DNA of 64,000 bases from Marivita cryptomonadis (GCF_002115725.1 NZ_JFKD01000015.1:57962-121961), one strand, 5' to 3'; shown: positions 10,240 through 19,966, numbered from the stretch's first letter. Program-made: numbers and translations. The notes: generated from the sequence alone by a model not told the origin.

Positions 10240-10890
10240 ATGATTATCTCGCCCGCCCGCAAATTCATCTTTGTTCACATCCCCAAAACAGGAGGCACGT
10301 CGCTTGCGTTGGCGTTGGAGGCGCGCGCGCATCGAGACGACATTCTGATTGGCGATACCCCCAAGGCGATCAAGCGCAAGGGGCGGGTAAAGACGCTGGC
10401 GGCCAAGGGACGGTTGTGGAAACACAGCACGCTGGCCGATCTTGATGGGGCGGTTTCGCCGTCCGAACTGGATGCGATGTTCATCTTCACCTTAGTGCGC
10501 AATCCATGGGACCGGATGGTCAGTTATTACCACTGGCTGCGGGGGCAGAGTTTCGATCACCCCGCCGTCGCACTCGCCAAGTCAGAGCCGTTCGACGGCT
10601 TCATCCTGCACCCTGAGACAGACGCCAGCCTGCGCGCCTTTCCCGCGGCACGCTATGTCAGCGATGCATCCGGGGTCGAACGGTGTTCAGCCTATGTGCG
10701 GTTGGAACATCTGAGGCAAGACCTTGCCCCGGTCGAGGATCATATCGGCGTCCCGCTGACCATGCCCCACGCCAATCCGTCGGAGCGGCCAAGTGACTAC
10801 CGCGCGGCCTATACGGATCAGACTGCCGATGCCGTAGCGGCCATGTGCGCGGATGATATTGCCCGGTTCGGCTATCAGTTCGACGCCTGA
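10240..10890 (+). CDS. Sulfotransferase family protein
   Basis: A 216-residue protein with both PAPS-binding signatures of the sulfotransferase-2 family: the 5'-phosphosulfate loop FVHIPKTGGTSLAL at residues 10-23 and the 3'-phosphate segment FTLVRNPWDRMVSYYHWLRG in the middle. Such enzymes sulfate carbohydrates or other envelope components; the acceptor cannot be predicted. No signal peptide or membrane helix is visible, so it is probably cytoplasmic. It stands alone, divergent from the acyl-CoA synthetase gene with 106 bases between them. Confidence 0.85.
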   Translation: MIISPARKFIFVHIPKTGGTSLALALEARAHRDDILIGDTPKAIKRKGRVKTLAAKGRLWKHSTLADLDGAVSPSELDAMFIFTLVRNPWDRMVSYYHWLRGQSFDHPAVALAKSEPFDGFILHPETDASLRAFPAARYVSDASGVERCSAYVRLEHLRQDLAPVEDHIGVPLTMPHANPSERPSDYRAAYTDQTADAVAAMCADDIARFGYQFDA

Positions 10891-10902
10891 TTGTTGTGCG
10901 TG

Positions 10903-10923
10903 ACAGCAGGTTTTGCCTGCTGT
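10903..10923. terminator. Hairpin after sulfotransferase gene
   Basis: ACAGCAGG and CCTGCTGT form a perfect 8-bp stem with a 5-base loop, 12 bases after the sulfotransferase stop. There is no downstream T run, so this is only a possible terminator. Confidence 0.4.
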
Positions 10924-11061
10924 GTGAGCATTTGGCCTTCATATGCTGCATTGCAGCATCGCTGCTTAACTGGAAAGTAAGGGTGTCGCGTTAGTCTGAC
11001 ATCACCACCCGTCAGAGGTGGGTATCGCAAACGGGAGGACACTTGAAAAAGGAGTTTTCCC

Positions 11062-11256
11062 ATGTGTCTGACAGCCGAAGCCTTCGCCCTTTTCCTCAAC
11101 ATGATCATGGTGCCCGAGATCACATCAGAACCGGGCCGCATCATTGTCCACGCCGAAACCCGCGACGCGCATTGGGTCGCAGTCGAAGATGAATGGTGCA
11201 CCATGGCCCCTCAGATCGACCGGATGGAGCGGTTTGCGGCGCTACGGTCGGAGTAA
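11062..11256 (+). CDS. Small hypothetical protein
   Basis: A 64-residue ORF (MCLTAEAFALFLNMIMVPEI...) with AAAAAGGAG about ten bases before the ATG and a strong hairpin soon after the stop. The sequence has a hydrophobic N-terminal third and the segment IIVHAETRDAHWVAVEDEWC. I recognise no family. The ribosome-binding site and following hairpin support it being real; function unknown. Confidence 0.5.
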   Translation: MCLTAEAFALFLNMIMVPEITSEPGRIIVHAETRDAHWVAVEDEWCTMAPQIDRMERFAALRSE

Positions 11257-11269
11257 GTCCAAACGCGAA

Positions 11270-11336
11270 AGGCCGGGCTGAAGCCCGGCCTAAGCTATAT
11301 CAAAACGCATTGGCGTAGGCCGGGCCTTTGCCCGGC
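11270..11336. terminator. Two GC hairpins between convergent genes
   Basis: Hairpin one, 11270-11291, pairs AGGCCGGGC with GCCCGGCCT around TGAA. Hairpin two, 11319-11336, pairs GCCGGGC with GCCCGGC around CTTT. They sit between the small plus-strand ORF and the 3' end of fadB and share the GCCGGGC arm. They probably act as a bidirectional terminator, though no long T run follows either. Confidence 0.55.
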
Positions 11337-11343
11337 ACTGTTC

Positions 11344-13530
11344 TCAGGCCGCCGACTTTTCCGGTGCAAACCGACCGTAGAAGCTCTGGCTCTTTGCCGC
11401 CATCTCGCGCAGCAGGTCAGGGCAGGCGAACCGGTCACCATAAGCCTCGACCAGTTGGTCACAGCGTTCTGCCGCGTATTCAGCGCCCAACATGTCGAAC
11501 CACGACAGCGGGCCACCTGACCACGGCGCAAAGCCCCAACCAAGGATCGCGCCCACGTCACCCTCGCGGATGTCCATCAGCACTCCATCTTCCAGCGCAC
11601 GCACCGCTTCGAGCGATTGCACGAACAGAAGACGATGTTGCACGTCGATCAGATCGGGCTGGTCGTCGGACTCGGGGTACTGCGCCTTGACCACCTCGGA
11701 CAGCCCTTGGCGTTTGCCCTTGTCGTCATAGTCATAAAAGCCCGCCTTCGACTTGCGGCCCAGACGCCCTTGCTCTTCCATCCAGAAGATCACTTCGTCG
11801 ACCGCGCCATCGGGATACGCGTCACCCATCGCCGCACGTGTGGCACGGGCGATCTTGGCCCCCAGATCGATCGAGGTCTCATCGACCAGTTGCAGCGGAC
11901 CCAGCGGCATACCGACCATCTTGGCTGCGTTTTCGATCAGGGCAGGGGACACGCCTTCCTTCACCATCCGAATGCCTTCGTTTATATACGGAATGATGCA
12001 GCGGTTGGCGTAGAAGAACCGCGCATCGTTGACCACGATCGGGGTCTTGCGGATCTGACGCACAAAGTCCAACGCCTTGGCAACGGCACGGTCCCCGGTT
12101 TCCTTGCCCTTGATGATCTCGACCAGCATCATCTTCTCGACCGGGCTGAAGAAGTGAATGCCGATATATTGCTCAGGCCGTTTGCTGGCCTTGGCCAGTT
12201 CGCTGATCGGTAGGGTCGAGGTGTTGGTGGCAAAGATGCAATCCTCACCAATCACAGCTTCGACTTTTGCGGTCACCTCTGCCTTGATCTTGGGGTCTTC
12301 GAACACCGCTTCGACAATCAGGTCACAGCCCGCCAGATCGGTGTAATCCGTGGTCGCGGTGATCCGAGCCAGCATCGCATCTGCCTTGTCCTGCGTGATT
12401 TTCTTCCGGCTCACACCTTTAGCGGTGTAGTCCGCAACATAGGCTTTGCCCTTGTCCGCCGCCGCCTGATCACGGTCGAGCAAGACAACCTCGATACCCG
12501 CCTGCGCCGACACCAGCGCAATACCCTCGCCCATCATGCCCGCGCCCAACACGCCAACTTTCTTGACCCGCTGATCGTCCACATTTGCCGGGCGCACAGC
12601 ACCTTTTTCCAACGCGCTTTTGTTGATGAAAAGCGACCGGATCATCGCCGACGACGACGGGTTCATGATCACGGAGGTGAACCACCGCGCCTCGATTTTG
12701 AGAGCCGTGTCGAAATCCACCATCGCGCCTTCGTAGACGGCCGAGAGCAACGCCTTGGCTGCGGGGTAGACGCCCTTGGTCTTGCCGTTGACCATCGCAG
12801 AAGCGCCCACAAACGTCATGAAGCCCGCAGGGTGGTACGGTGCGCCGCCGGGCATCTTGTAGCCCTTCGCATCCCACGGCTTGAGGATGTCCGCATCACC
12901 CGCGCTGAGCACCCAAGCGCGCGCATCGGCCATCGGATCGGCGGACACTTCGTCAATCAGACCGGCCGCCTTGGCTTTGACCGGGTCCGACAGCTTGCCT
13001 TCCAACAGGAACGGCGAGGCCGCCATCGCACCCATCTTGCGCGCCACACGGGTCGTGCCACCGGCACCGGGGAAGATGCCGACCATGATTTCTGGCAGAC
13101 CGATCTTGGCCTTGGGGTTTTCGGCGGCAAACACGCGGTGGCAGGCCAGTGGAATTTCCAGCCCAATGCCCAAAGCGGTGCCCGGCAGTACCGCTGCAAC
13201 AGGCTTGCCGCCTTTGTTGGTCTTGGCATCCATGCCCGCGCGCTCGATCTTGCGCAGAACACCATGCATTTTCATGATCCCGTCGAACACCGCCTCCGCG
13301 CCCGCTTCCTTGAGCGTGGCCAAGACGTTCAGGTCCATCCCAGCGGCGAAATCGGCCTTGCCGCTGGTGATGATGATGCCCTTCACCGCCTCGTCTGCCA
13401 GCGCGTCGTCCACAAGATCGTTGAGCGTCTGCAAGCCTTCAAAGCTCAGCACATTCATCGACTTTTCAGGCACGTCCCAGGTGATCGTCGCGACGCCCTC
13501 GGCGTCCTTGCTCATTGTGAAATCGGTCAT
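11344..13530 (-). CDS. fadB: Fused enoyl-CoA hydratase / 3-hydroxyacyl-CoA dehydrogenase
   Basis: Bifunctional beta-oxidation protein performing hydration of trans-2-enoyl-CoA and NAD-dependent oxidation of the 3-hydroxyacyl-CoA. The 728-residue chain has an N-terminal crotonase domain (about 1-190, with AAVLPGTALGIGLEIPLAC and GIFPGAGGTTRVARKMG). The NAD-binding motif KVGVLGAGMMGEGIALVSAQ lies near residue 330, followed by the dehydrogenase segment IGIHFFSPVEKMMLVEII and a C-terminal helical domain. FadJ-like members share this layout, so the symbol is approximate. It is the last gene of the minus-strand cluster that begins with a MerR regulator at 20396. Confidence 0.95.
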   Translation of the reverse strand: MTDFTMSKDAEGVATITWDVPEKSMNVLSFEGLQTLNDLVDDALADEAVKGIIITSGKADFAAGMDLNVLATLKEAGAEAVFDGIMKMHGVLRKIERAGMDAKTNKGGKPVAAVLPGTALGIGLEIPLACHRVFAAENPKAKIGLPEIMVGIFPGAGGTTRVARKMGAMAASPFLLEGKLSDPVKAKAAGLIDEVSADPMADARAWVLSAGDADILKPWDAKGYKMPGGAPYHPAGFMTFVGASAMVNGKTKGVYPAAKALLSAVYEGAMVDFDTALKIEARWFTSVIMNPSSSAMIRSLFINKSALEKGAVRPANVDDQRVKKVGVLGAGMMGEGIALVSAQAGIEVVLLDRDQAAADKGKAYVADYTAKGVSRKKITQDKADAMLARITATTDYTDLAGCDLIVEAVFEDPKIKAEVTAKVEAVIGEDCIFATNTSTLPISELAKASKRPEQYIGIHFFSPVEKMMLVEIIKGKETGDRAVAKALDFVRQIRKTPIVVNDARFFYANRCIIPYINEGIRMVKEGVSPALIENAAKMVGMPLGPLQLVDETSIDLGAKIARATRAAMGDAYPDGAVDEVIFWMEEQGRLGRKSKAGFYDYDDKGKRQGLSEVVKAQYPESDDQPDLIDVQHRLLFVQSLEAVRALEDGVLMDIREGDVGAILGWGFAPWSGGPLSWFDMLGAEYAAERCDQLVEAYGDRFACPDLLREMAAKSQSFYGRFAPEKSAA

Positions 13531-13568
13531 TTATGTTTTCCCTTCATTGGGTTTGTCCAAGCGCCGCA

Positions 13569-14048
13569 TCAGCGGCGAAGTGTGTTCAGCATCCGGCGGG
13601 CTTCTGCCTGCGCCGCTGCGATATCGGGGCTGAGGATCTGTAATTCGGTATTGTCCATGATCGCTTGCAGCCAAATGCCCTTCCATTGGCCGTCGATCCG
13701 CATCAGCACCATGTGATTGAGATATTCCGCAACCGCGACGCCATCTTCCCCGGTCGTTGCGGTCTTGTGACGACCAGCAATCATATCGTCCCGTCCGGCG
13801 ACAAAAGCGGCTTCGATACATGTCCGCTCGTAAGTCTCGACGCCGCGCGCCAAAAGTTGGTTTCGAAAGTCCGACATGACAATGTCGAGCTCCTCGGGCG
13901 AGGACATCACGATCTCGGTGTCTTTGGTCGACATCATGTTGGGTACGGCGATGTGGCGCATCATCAGTGGCAAATCGCAATCCATCAGCGCCCGTGACAC
14001 CACATCGAGGTTGTCCTGATAAATGAGGACGGCTTCTGATGCTGTCAT
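13569..14048 (-). CDS. Hypothetical protein, NTF2/SnoaL-like shape
   Basis: A 159-residue protein starting MTASEAVLIYQDNLDVVSRA. The start at 14048 has GCAGGAGG just upstream. The pattern of helical N-terminus (ALMDCDLPLMMRHIAVPNMM), a middle helix EELDIVMSDFRNQLLARGV and a final beta-rich VAEYLNHMVLMRIDGQWKGIWLQAIM resembles small NTF2-like proteins. The neighbour at 14112-14612 has the same layout, so the two look paralogous. Embedded between fadA and fadB, which suggests a role or co-regulation with beta-oxidation, but no activity is proposed. Confidence 0.7.
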   Translation of the reverse strand: MTASEAVLIYQDNLDVVSRALMDCDLPLMMRHIAVPNMMSTKDTEIVMSSPEELDIVMSDFRNQLLARGVETYERTCIEAAFVAGRDDMIAGRHKTATTGEDGVAVAEYLNHMVLMRIDGQWKGIWLQAIMDNTELQILSPDIAAAQAEARRMLNTLRR

Positions 14049-14111
14049 CACAGAGCCTCCTGCTTTTTGAGACAGGACAGACTGCGCACCGTGCTGCATG
14101 GCGCTGCAATC

Positions 14112-14612
14112 TCAGTAAGACCAGTCATCATCCTGCCCTCCCTTTGAGCGTTTCAGGCTTTCGGAAGGAAATGCGTCCGGCATCAAAGCCGTGGGCAGCC
14201 CCTTGGTCGTCAACGGCACACAGTAATTGGCCGTGGCGATGCGCCACTCCGGGCCACATCGCAGCAGTGTAGACTGTACCGCGTAGGGCTCGGCCACTCT
14301 CTGGCCTCGAGAAAAGATATGCGACTCAGCTGTTGCCTCTATCTTGAACGGTGTCACGAATTCTGCCGACACAAGCGGCCTGACGATATCGTCCACCTCC
14401 AATTGGCTGAACTGAGCCTTCATCCGCTCGAACAGCACCAACAAGTCGTCCTCGGTTTCCAGAACTGCCCAGCCCTGCAGCGTCACATGTTCATGCGGCA
14501 GCATGAATGCACTCACGAAAAGCGCAAAATCGTCCTCGAAATAAGCACGCTTTGTTTTCTCCAAAAGCGTGTAGCCAATCTCGTAGGCGGTCACATGGAC
14601 GCTGGTGGGCAT
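14112..14612 (-). CDS. Hypothetical protein, NTF2/SnoaL-like shape
   Basis: A 166-residue protein (MPTSVHVTAYEIGYTLLEKT...). It starts two bases after the fadA stop codon, so translation is probably coupled. The arrangement is an N-terminal helix, the FALFVSAFMLPHEHVTLQGW segment, a helix DLLVLFERMKAQFSQLEV and final strands VQSTLLRCGPEWRIATANY, parallel to the next gene in the cluster. Read by eye, the two share the size, order of segments and the hydrophobic-W/E-W-I strand pair. Function unknown. Confidence 0.68.
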   Translation of the reverse strand: MPTSVHVTAYEIGYTLLEKTKRAYFEDDFALFVSAFMLPHEHVTLQGWAVLETEDDLLVLFERMKAQFSQLEVDDIVRPLVSAEFVTPFKIEATAESHIFSRGQRVAEPYAVQSTLLRCGPEWRIATANYCVPLTTKGLPTALMPDAFPSESLKRSKGGQDDDWSY

Positions 14613-14614
14613 TG

Positions 14615-15826
14615 TCAGACCCGCTCGATGATGGTCGCGGCCCCCATTCCTGATGCGATGCAGAGCGTGGCCAGCCCCGTGCCTTTGCCGGTGCGCTCCA
14701 ACTCATCCAGCAGCGTACCGATGATGATTGCGCCGGTGGCCCCCAATGGGTGACCCATTGCGATGGAGCCGCCATTGACGTTCACTTTGTCCGCATCCAC
14801 GTTGAATGCCTGCATGAAGCGCAGCACGACCGATGCAAAGGCCTCGTTCACCTCGAAAAGGTCAATGTCGCTGATGCTCATGCCGCTGTCTGCAAGGATC
14901 TTTTCGGTCACCGGAACCGGGCCTGTCAGCATGATGGTCGGATCGGTGCCGATCTTGGCCGTTGCCTTGATCCGCGCACGGGGTTTGAGGCCCCATTTCT
15001 CACCGAATTCCTTGTTGCCGATCAACACACCAGCGGCCCCGTCGACGATGCCCGATGAATTGCCGGCATGGTGGATGTGGTTGATCCGCTCCAGATGCGG
15101 GTACTTCATCAGCGCGATGGCATCAAAACCGGGCATCATTTCGCCCATCTGCTGGAACGCAGGGTTGAGCGCTCCAAGGCTCTGCATGTCGGTGCCGGGA
15201 CGCATGTATTCGTCGTGATCCAGAATGCTCAGACCGTTCTGATCGCGCACGGTGATGATCGACTTGGCGAATCGCTTGTCATCCCAGGCCGCTTTCGCGC
15301 GCTTTTGACTCTCCACGGCCAGTTGGTCCGCGTCATCGCGGCTGAACCCGTATTCGGTCGCGATGATGTCTGCCGAAATGCCCTGTGGTACGAAATAGCT
15401 TTCCATCGCGACCGATGGATCAACGGCAATCGCCGCCCCATCGCTGCCCATGGCAACACGGCCCATCATTTCGACACCACCCGCGATATAGGCATGTCCC
15501 GCGCCACCACGCACCTGGTTTGCCGCCAGGTTCACCGCTTCCATGCCCGAGGCACAGAACCGGTTGATCGCCAGACCCGGGATCGACTGATCAAGGCCCG
15601 AGGCCAGAACAGCGGTCCGCGCAAGACAGCCGCCCTGTTCACCCACCTGAGTGACATTGCCCCAGATCACGTCTTCGACGGCATGTCCTTCAAGCCCGTT
15701 GCGATCCTTTACGGCGTCCAGCACTTGGGCGCTCAGGCGGACGCTGGTCACTTCGTGCAGGCTGCCGTCTTTGCGGCCTTTGCCACGCGGCGTGCGCACA
15801 GCGTCATAGATATAGGCTTCAGTCAT
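14615..15826 (-). CDS. fadA: Acetyl-CoA C-acyltransferase (3-ketoacyl-CoA thiolase)
   Basis: Thiolytic cleavage of 3-ketoacyl-CoA, last step of beta-oxidation. From the ATG at 15826 (GGAGAG upstream) the protein has 403 residues. The catalytic set is present: Cys in NRFCASGMEAVN, His in GGSIAMGHPLGATGA and Cys in LCIASGMGAA. VNEAFASV supplies the NEAF motif. It lies between the GST-like gene and two small hypotheticals and works with the fadB product. The upstream in-frame start at 15847 is less likely. Confidence 0.95.
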   Translation of the reverse strand: MTEAYIYDAVRTPRGKGRKDGSLHEVTSVRLSAQVLDAVKDRNGLEGHAVEDVIWGNVTQVGEQGGCLARTAVLASGLDQSIPGLAINRFCASGMEAVNLAANQVRGGAGHAYIAGGVEMMGRVAMGSDGAAIAVDPSVAMESYFVPQGISADIIATEYGFSRDDADQLAVESQKRAKAAWDDKRFAKSIITVRDQNGLSILDHDEYMRPGTDMQSLGALNPAFQQMGEMMPGFDAIALMKYPHLERINHIHHAGNSSGIVDGAAGVLIGNKEFGEKWGLKPRARIKATAKIGTDPTIMLTGPVPVTEKILADSGMSISDIDLFEVNEAFASVVLRFMQAFNVDADKVNVNGGSIAMGHPLGATGAIIIGTLLDELERTGKGTGLATLCIASGMGAATIIERV

Positions 15827-15851
15827 TCTGCTCTCCGTCTCAGGCACAGTT

Positions 15852-16490
15852 TCAAGCGCGGTCCGCAGGGGATCCGGGCATCAAATCGTATGGGTGTTTC
15901 CAACCGGGCAGTCCTTGGATGTTGGACAGCCAGCGGTCGATATTCGGCCAGTCCGCGCGGTCGAAACCGAACGGTTCGGGGTAAAAAAGATAGCCGCAGC
16001 ACGTCAGGTCCGCATTGGTGACAGCGTCGCCGACAATCCAGTCGCGCCCCTCCAGATGTGCGTCGAGGACGCCGTAAGCTGCTTTCATCCGCCCCTGCAT
16101 GAACGCGATGACCTCGGCCGGGCGTTTGTCTTCGGGCAGGAAATTCATCAGGAACCGCAGAGGCCCCGACGTGCCGCTGAATTTCTGGTTATCCCAGATG
16201 ATCCAGCGCAGGATTTCCAGCTTCTCCATGGCGTCTTTGCCGCCAAACTTACCGTAAGTGTCCGACAGGTAGGTCTGGATGACGCCTGACTGCGTGAGCT
16301 TCACGTCGCCATCCACCAGCACTGGCGCTTCACCCATCTCGTTTACGTTTGCACGGTAGTCTGGGCTGCGCGTCTCACCGTTGAAAAAATCAACCTTTAC
16401 CGGTGCCCAATCCAGCCCAGCCAGTTCAAGCGCCAAAGCCGCCTTGTAGGAATGCCCGCTTTCGCCGAAGCAATAAAGTTGAATGGTCAT
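15852..16490 (-). CDS. Glutathione S-transferase family protein
   Basis: A 212-residue protein with a thioredoxin-like N-terminal domain (MTIQLYCFGESGHSYKAALALELAGL; the active serine or tyrosine would be around SGHSYK) and the GEAPVLVDGDVKLTQSGVIQTYL segment that contacts glutathione. The C-terminal all-helical domain includes DAVTNADLTCCGYLF. Bacterial GSTs of this shape serve in detoxification or in specific catabolic steps; placement directly upstream of fadA suggests a link to acyl-CoA metabolism, which is inference. It is separated from the upstream acyl-CoA dehydrogenase gene by about 310 bases containing an inverted repeat. Confidence 0.88.
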   Translation of the reverse strand: MTIQLYCFGESGHSYKAALALELAGLDWAPVKVDFFNGETRSPDYRANVNEMGEAPVLVDGDVKLTQSGVIQTYLSDTYGKFGGKDAMEKLEILRWIIWDNQKFSGTSGPLRFLMNFLPEDKRPAEVIAFMQGRMKAAYGVLDAHLEGRDWIVGDAVTNADLTCCGYLFYPEPFGFDRADWPNIDRWLSNIQGLPGWKHPYDLMPGSPADRA

Positions 16491-16534
16491 CTGGTCTGAT
16501 CCTCAAACGTCAGGGGTGGGCGGAAAGGCCGGGA

Positions 16535-16566
16535 GCCTCCGGCGGGAGTTTATCTGGCAAGATGAA
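16535..16566 (+). repeat. 32-bp intergenic repeat, left copy
   Basis: Begins GCCTCCGGCGGGAG and ends CAAGATGAA. It is an exact reverse complement of 16731-16762. The motif resembles short intergenic repeats seen widely in roseobacter genomes. Confidence 0.9.
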
Positions 16567-16730
16567 GCAGGGGGGCTCTCTTCTTCACCGGCCGTTAAGG
16601 TTAACCGCCGCATAATGCTCTGGCATGGCAGACTGGAGAGTTGAGCCATGTGCAAGGTGAAGCCCCGCCGACTGTGCCTGACACCGCGTGGTAAAGAGGC
16701 CGACCGGCGGGGTGGAGCTCGCCGCGCTCG

Positions 16731-16762
16731 TTCATCTTGCCAGATAAACTCCCGCCGGAGGC
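16731..16762 (-). repeat. 32-bp intergenic repeat, right copy
   Basis: Exact inverted copy of 16535-16566, with 164 bases between them. The spacer holds no convincing gene. Placed between the GST gene and the acyl-CoA dehydrogenase gene, it could fold into a long stem in the polycistronic transcript. Confidence 0.9.
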
Positions 16763-16798
16763 ATCCCGCAGGTGCCATATTCGCTGGTGCCGGGCGCA

Positions 16799-17938
16799 TC
16801 ATAGCGCCCTCGCAATCAGTTCTTTCATGATCTCGTTGGTGCCGCCGTAAATGCGCTGAACGCGGGCATCTGCCCACATCTCGGCCACGGCGTATTCTTG
16901 CATGTAGCCATAGCCGCCATGCAGTTGCACGCATTCGTCGAGCACTTCGCCTTGCGTGTCCGACAGCCAGTATTTCGCCATCGCGGCCTTCTCGACGGTC
17001 AGTTCCCCGCGCAAGTGCTCTTCCATGCAATTGTCCAGAAATGCGCGCGCGACGGTGGTCTTGGTCTGGCACTCCGCAAGTTTGAACCGGGTGTTCTGGA
17101 ACTGGGTCAGCGGTCCGCCAAACGCCTCGCGCTCTTTGCAATAGGCGATGGTGCGGGCAACAGCCCCTTCCATGGCACCCACCGCGCCGCAGCCGATGAT
17201 CAGGCGTTCCTGTGGCAGCTGCTTCATCATCTGGTAAAAGCCTTGGCCTTCTTCGCCGCCCAACAGGTTTTCCGGCGCGATCTCGACATTGTCGAAGAAA
17301 AGCTCGGACGTGTCCGCGGCATGGCAGCCGATCTTTTCCAGATTGCGCCCGCGTTGGAAGCCTTCGGCGCCGTCGGTTTCCACAACGACCAAAGACGTTC
17401 CTTTTGATCCAAGCGACGGGTCGGTCTTGGCCGCAACAATGATCAGGTTGGCATGCTGACCGTTGGTGATGAACGTCTTTTGCCCCGACAGCCGGTACGC
17501 GTTGCCGTCCTTGACCGCGCGGGTTTTGATGCCCTGCACATCCGATCCGCCGGACGGTTCGGTCATCGCCAGTGCACCGACCAACTCGCCAGTGACCATC
17601 TTGGGCAGCCAGCGTTTTTTCTGCTCTTCGGTGCCATAGGCCAGCACATAATGTGCGACGATGCCAGAATGAATGCCGTGGCCCCAGCTTGCCAGATTGG
17701 CGCGGCCGGCTTCCATCAGGATCACCGCTTCGTGGCCGAAATCGCCACCAACGCCGCCATATTCTTCTGGAACAGAGGGGCAGAGCAGGCCCAATTCACC
17801 CGCCTGCTGCCACGTCTCGCGGTCCATCTGGCCCTGTTTGCGCCACTTGTCGTAAAGTGGCTGCCATTCGGTTTCGATGAACTTGGCTGTCATCTCGGCA
17901 AGCATCTCGTGCTCGTCGGTCATCCAGTTTGATCGCAT
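16799..17938 (-). CDS. Acyl-CoA dehydrogenase
   Basis: FAD-dependent alpha,beta-dehydrogenation of an acyl-CoA. The 379-residue protein has the family signatures [18 protein letters not shown] (flavin/substrate loop) and a C-terminal [42 protein letters not shown]. The helix [22 protein letters not shown] is typical of the C-terminal bundle. The start at 17938 is supported by GGGGGAG a few bases before; an ATG at 17950 is in frame. It feeds the fadA/fadB enzymes encoded downstream. Chain-length specificity cannot be read. Confidence 0.94.
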   Translation of the reverse strand: MRSNWMTDEHEMLAEMTAKFIETEWQPLYDKWRKQGQMDRETWQQAGELGLLCPSVPEEYGGVGGDFGHEAVILMEAGRANLASWGHGIHSGIVAHYVLAYGTEEQKKRWLPKMVTGELVGALAMTEPSGGSDVQGIKTRAVKDGNAYRLSGQKTFITNGQHANLIIVAAKTDPSLGSKGTSLVVVETDGAEGFQRGRNLEKIGCHAADTSELFFDNVEIAPENLLGGEEGQGFYQMMKQLPQERLIIGCGAVGAMEGAVARTIAYCKEREAFGGPLTQFQNTRFKLAECQTKTTVARAFLDNCMEEHLRGELTVEKAAMAKYWLSDTQGEVLDECVQLHGGYGYMQEYAVAEMWADARVQRIYGGTNEIMKELIARAL

Positions 17939-17956
17939 GGCTCCCCCCATCCCGCG

Positions 17957-18169
17957 TTATCTCTTGCGCGCTTCAAGCTCTGCATTGAAGAGCCTGAGCC
18001 GATGTCCCAGCGCCTCAGAATCCGTGACGCTGTCGAAGTTTTCGAACAGAAAGGACAGCGCCTCGCCTTCGTCCAGCCCCGCCTCTTCGGCAAACCGCTT
18101 GAGGCGGCGATAGCCGTCCTCTGTCATGGCGGCTGGAAAGCGGCGGGTCAGGCGAAAGCGTTTTGGCAT
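17957..18169 (-). CDS. Small hypothetical protein between two acyl-CoA dehydrogenases
   Basis: A 70-residue basic-then-acidic protein (MPKRFRLTRRFPAAMTEDGYRRLKRFAEEAGLDEG...). The central part, TEDGYRRLKRFAEEAGLDEGEALSFLFENFDSV, looks helical and recalls the helix-helix portion of ribbon-helix-helix proteins. It lies 15 bases after the upstream dehydrogenase gene and 18 before the downstream one, in the same direction, so it is probably part of the operon. Role unknown; it may be a small regulator. Confidence 0.62.
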   Translation of the reverse strand: MPKRFRLTRRFPAAMTEDGYRRLKRFAEEAGLDEGEALSFLFENFDSVTDSEALGHRLRLFNAELEARKR

Positions 18170-18184
18170 CTGTCCTCCCGGACC

Positions 18185-19966
18185 TTAGAAGTTGGCTGCC
18201 TCCAGCGCCATCACCGGCTCGGCTCCGGTCTCGATGCGCGCAAGGTGCATCTTGGTGGCGGGCAGTTGGCGTGCCATGTAGTAGCGCCCCGTGGCCAGTT
18301 TTGTCTCGTAGAACGCCACGTCGGACGCACCGTCCTTCAAAGCCTTCGAGGCTGCAAGCCCCATCCGCGCCCACATGTAGCCAAGGCACACATGACCGAA
18401 CATGTGCATGAAGTCATAGGACCCGGCCAAAGCATTGTTCGGGTTCTTCATACCGTTCTGCATGAAATACATCGCTGCTGCCTGCAAATCCTTCGACGCC
18501 GCCTTGAGCGGATCAAGGAAATCACGGTCGAACGCTTCGTCCTGACCTTTGGTTTCCGACGCGAAGGTCTTGATCATGTCGAAGAATGCCATGACATGCT
18601 TGCCGCCGTCTTGCGCGAGCTTGCGGCCCACCAGATCAAGCGCCTGAATGCCATTGGCGCCTTCGTAGATCATGGCGATGCGGGCGTCGCGGGCGAATTG
18701 GGACATGCCCCATTCTTCGATATAGCCATGCCCGCCGTAAACCTGCTGGGCGTTGACCGCCATCTCGAAGCCCTTGTCGGTCTGAAAGCCCTTGATGATC
18801 GGGGTCAGCAGGGAAATCAGGCCATCGGCGGTTTTATCGTCGTTCTTGTGCGCCCGGTCGATCAGGTAAGATCCCCAATAGGTGAACGCGCGGGCCCCTT
18901 CGACAAAGCTTTTCTGATCCATGAGGTTACGGCGGATGTCGGGGTGCACGATGATCGGGTCCGCCGATTTTTCAGGTGCTTTGGCTCCGGTCACATCGCG
19001 GCCCTGCAGCCGGTCATTCGCGTAGGCCACCGCGTTCTGATAAGCCACTTCCGCCTGCGCATATCCTTGAAGGCCAACACCGACGCGGGCTTCGTTCATC
19101 ATGGTGAACATCGCGCGCATGCCCTTGTGCATCTCGCCCACCAGATAGCCAGTCGCCTCGTCGTAGTTCATCACACAAGTCGAATTGCCGTGGATGCCCA
19201 TTTTCTCTTCGATCTTGCCAACGGACACGCCGTTACGATCGCCAAGGCTGCCGTCTTCGTTCACGATGAATTTCGGCACGATAAACAGCGACACGCCTTT
19301 GATGCCATCAGGCCCGCCGGGGATTTTCGCCAGAACGAGGTGAATGATGTTCTCGGCCATGTCGTGATCACCGGCCGAGATGAAAATCTTCTGGCCGGTC
19401 ACCTTGTAACTGCCATCATCCTGCGGCACGGCCTTGGTGCGCATCATGCCCAGATCGGTTCCGCAATGCGGCTCGGTCAGGTTCATGGTGCCCGTCCATT
19501 CGCAGGTGGTCATCTTGGGCAGATAGGTCTGCTTTTGCGCGTCTGACCCGTGAATGTAGATTGCCGAATAGGCACCATGGGTCAGGCCCTGATACATCTG
19601 GAAGGCCATATTGGCCGACACAAACGGTTCCTGAGCTGCGGTCTGCATGATGTAGGGCAGGCCCTGACCGCCATATTCCGGGTCGCAGTCAAGTGCTGTC
19701 CAGCCGCCATCGCGCATCTGGTCAAACGCTTCCTTGAAGCCGGTCGGGGTGCGCACAACGCCGTTTTCCAGCACGCAGCCTTCGGTGTCGCCAACCGCGT
19801 TCAGCGGCATCAATACTTCAGAGGCCAGCTTGCCTGCTTCCTCGATCACCGCTCCGGTGAAGTCGCGGTCGAGCTCCTCATATCCGGGGATATCCTGTTC
19901 CGAGGCGTTCAGAACGTCGTGCAGAATGAACTGCATGTCTTTCAGAGGTGCGGTATAGCTTGGCAT
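18185..19966 (-). CDS. Long acyl-CoA dehydrogenase, DmdC-like
   Basis: A 593-residue acyl-CoA dehydrogenase of the longer type with an extra C-terminal helical domain. It begins [20 protein letters not shown], which is the N-terminal pattern of this subfamily. It has [37 protein letters not shown] and the catalytic-region [36 protein letters not shown]. Characterised members include 3-methylmercaptopropionyl-CoA dehydrogenase (DmdC) of DMSP demethylation. Straight-chain acyl-CoA is an equally plausible substrate here. The frame is open upstream into merR, but the ATG at 19966 is the natural start. First enzyme gene after the regulator. Confidence 0.93.
   Translation of the reverse strand: MPSYTAPLKDMQFILHDVLNASEQDIPGYEELDRDFTGAVIEEAGKLASEVLMPLNAVGDTEGCVLENGVVRTPTGFKEAFDQMRDGGWTALDCDPEYGGQGLPYIMQTAAQEPFVSANMAFQMYQGLTHGAYSAIYIHGSDAQKQTYLPKMTTCEWTGTMNLTEPHCGTDLGMMRTKAVPQDDGSYKVTGQKIFISAGDHDMAENIIHLVLAKIPGGPDGIKGVSLFIVPKFIVNEDGSLGDRNGVSVGKIEEKMGIHGNSTCVMNYDEATGYLVGEMHKGMRAMFTMMNEARVGVGLQGYAQAEVAYQNAVAYANDRLQGRDVTGAKAPEKSADPIIVHPDIRRNLMDQKSFVEGARAFTYWGSYLIDRAHKNDDKTADGLISLLTPIIKGFQTDKGFEMAVNAQQVYGGHGYIEEWGMSQFARDARIAMIYEGANGIQALDLVGRKLAQDGGKHVMAFFDMIKTFASETKGQDEAFDRDFLDPLKAASKDLQAAAMYFMQNGMKNPNNALAGSYDFMHMFGHVCLGYMWARMGLAASKALKDGASDVAFYETKLATGRYYMARQLPATKMHLARIETGAEPVMALEAANF

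Noticed and set aside
16648..16830. 60-residue plus-strand ORF (MCKVKPRRLC...)
   Set aside because: It reads straight through the right copy of the 32-bp inverted repeat and into the 3' end of the opposing dehydrogenase gene; no support beyond being open.
18002..19546. 514-residue plus-strand open frame
   Set aside because: Antisense to the DmdC-like dehydrogenase; His/Arg/Val-rich shadow without motifs.
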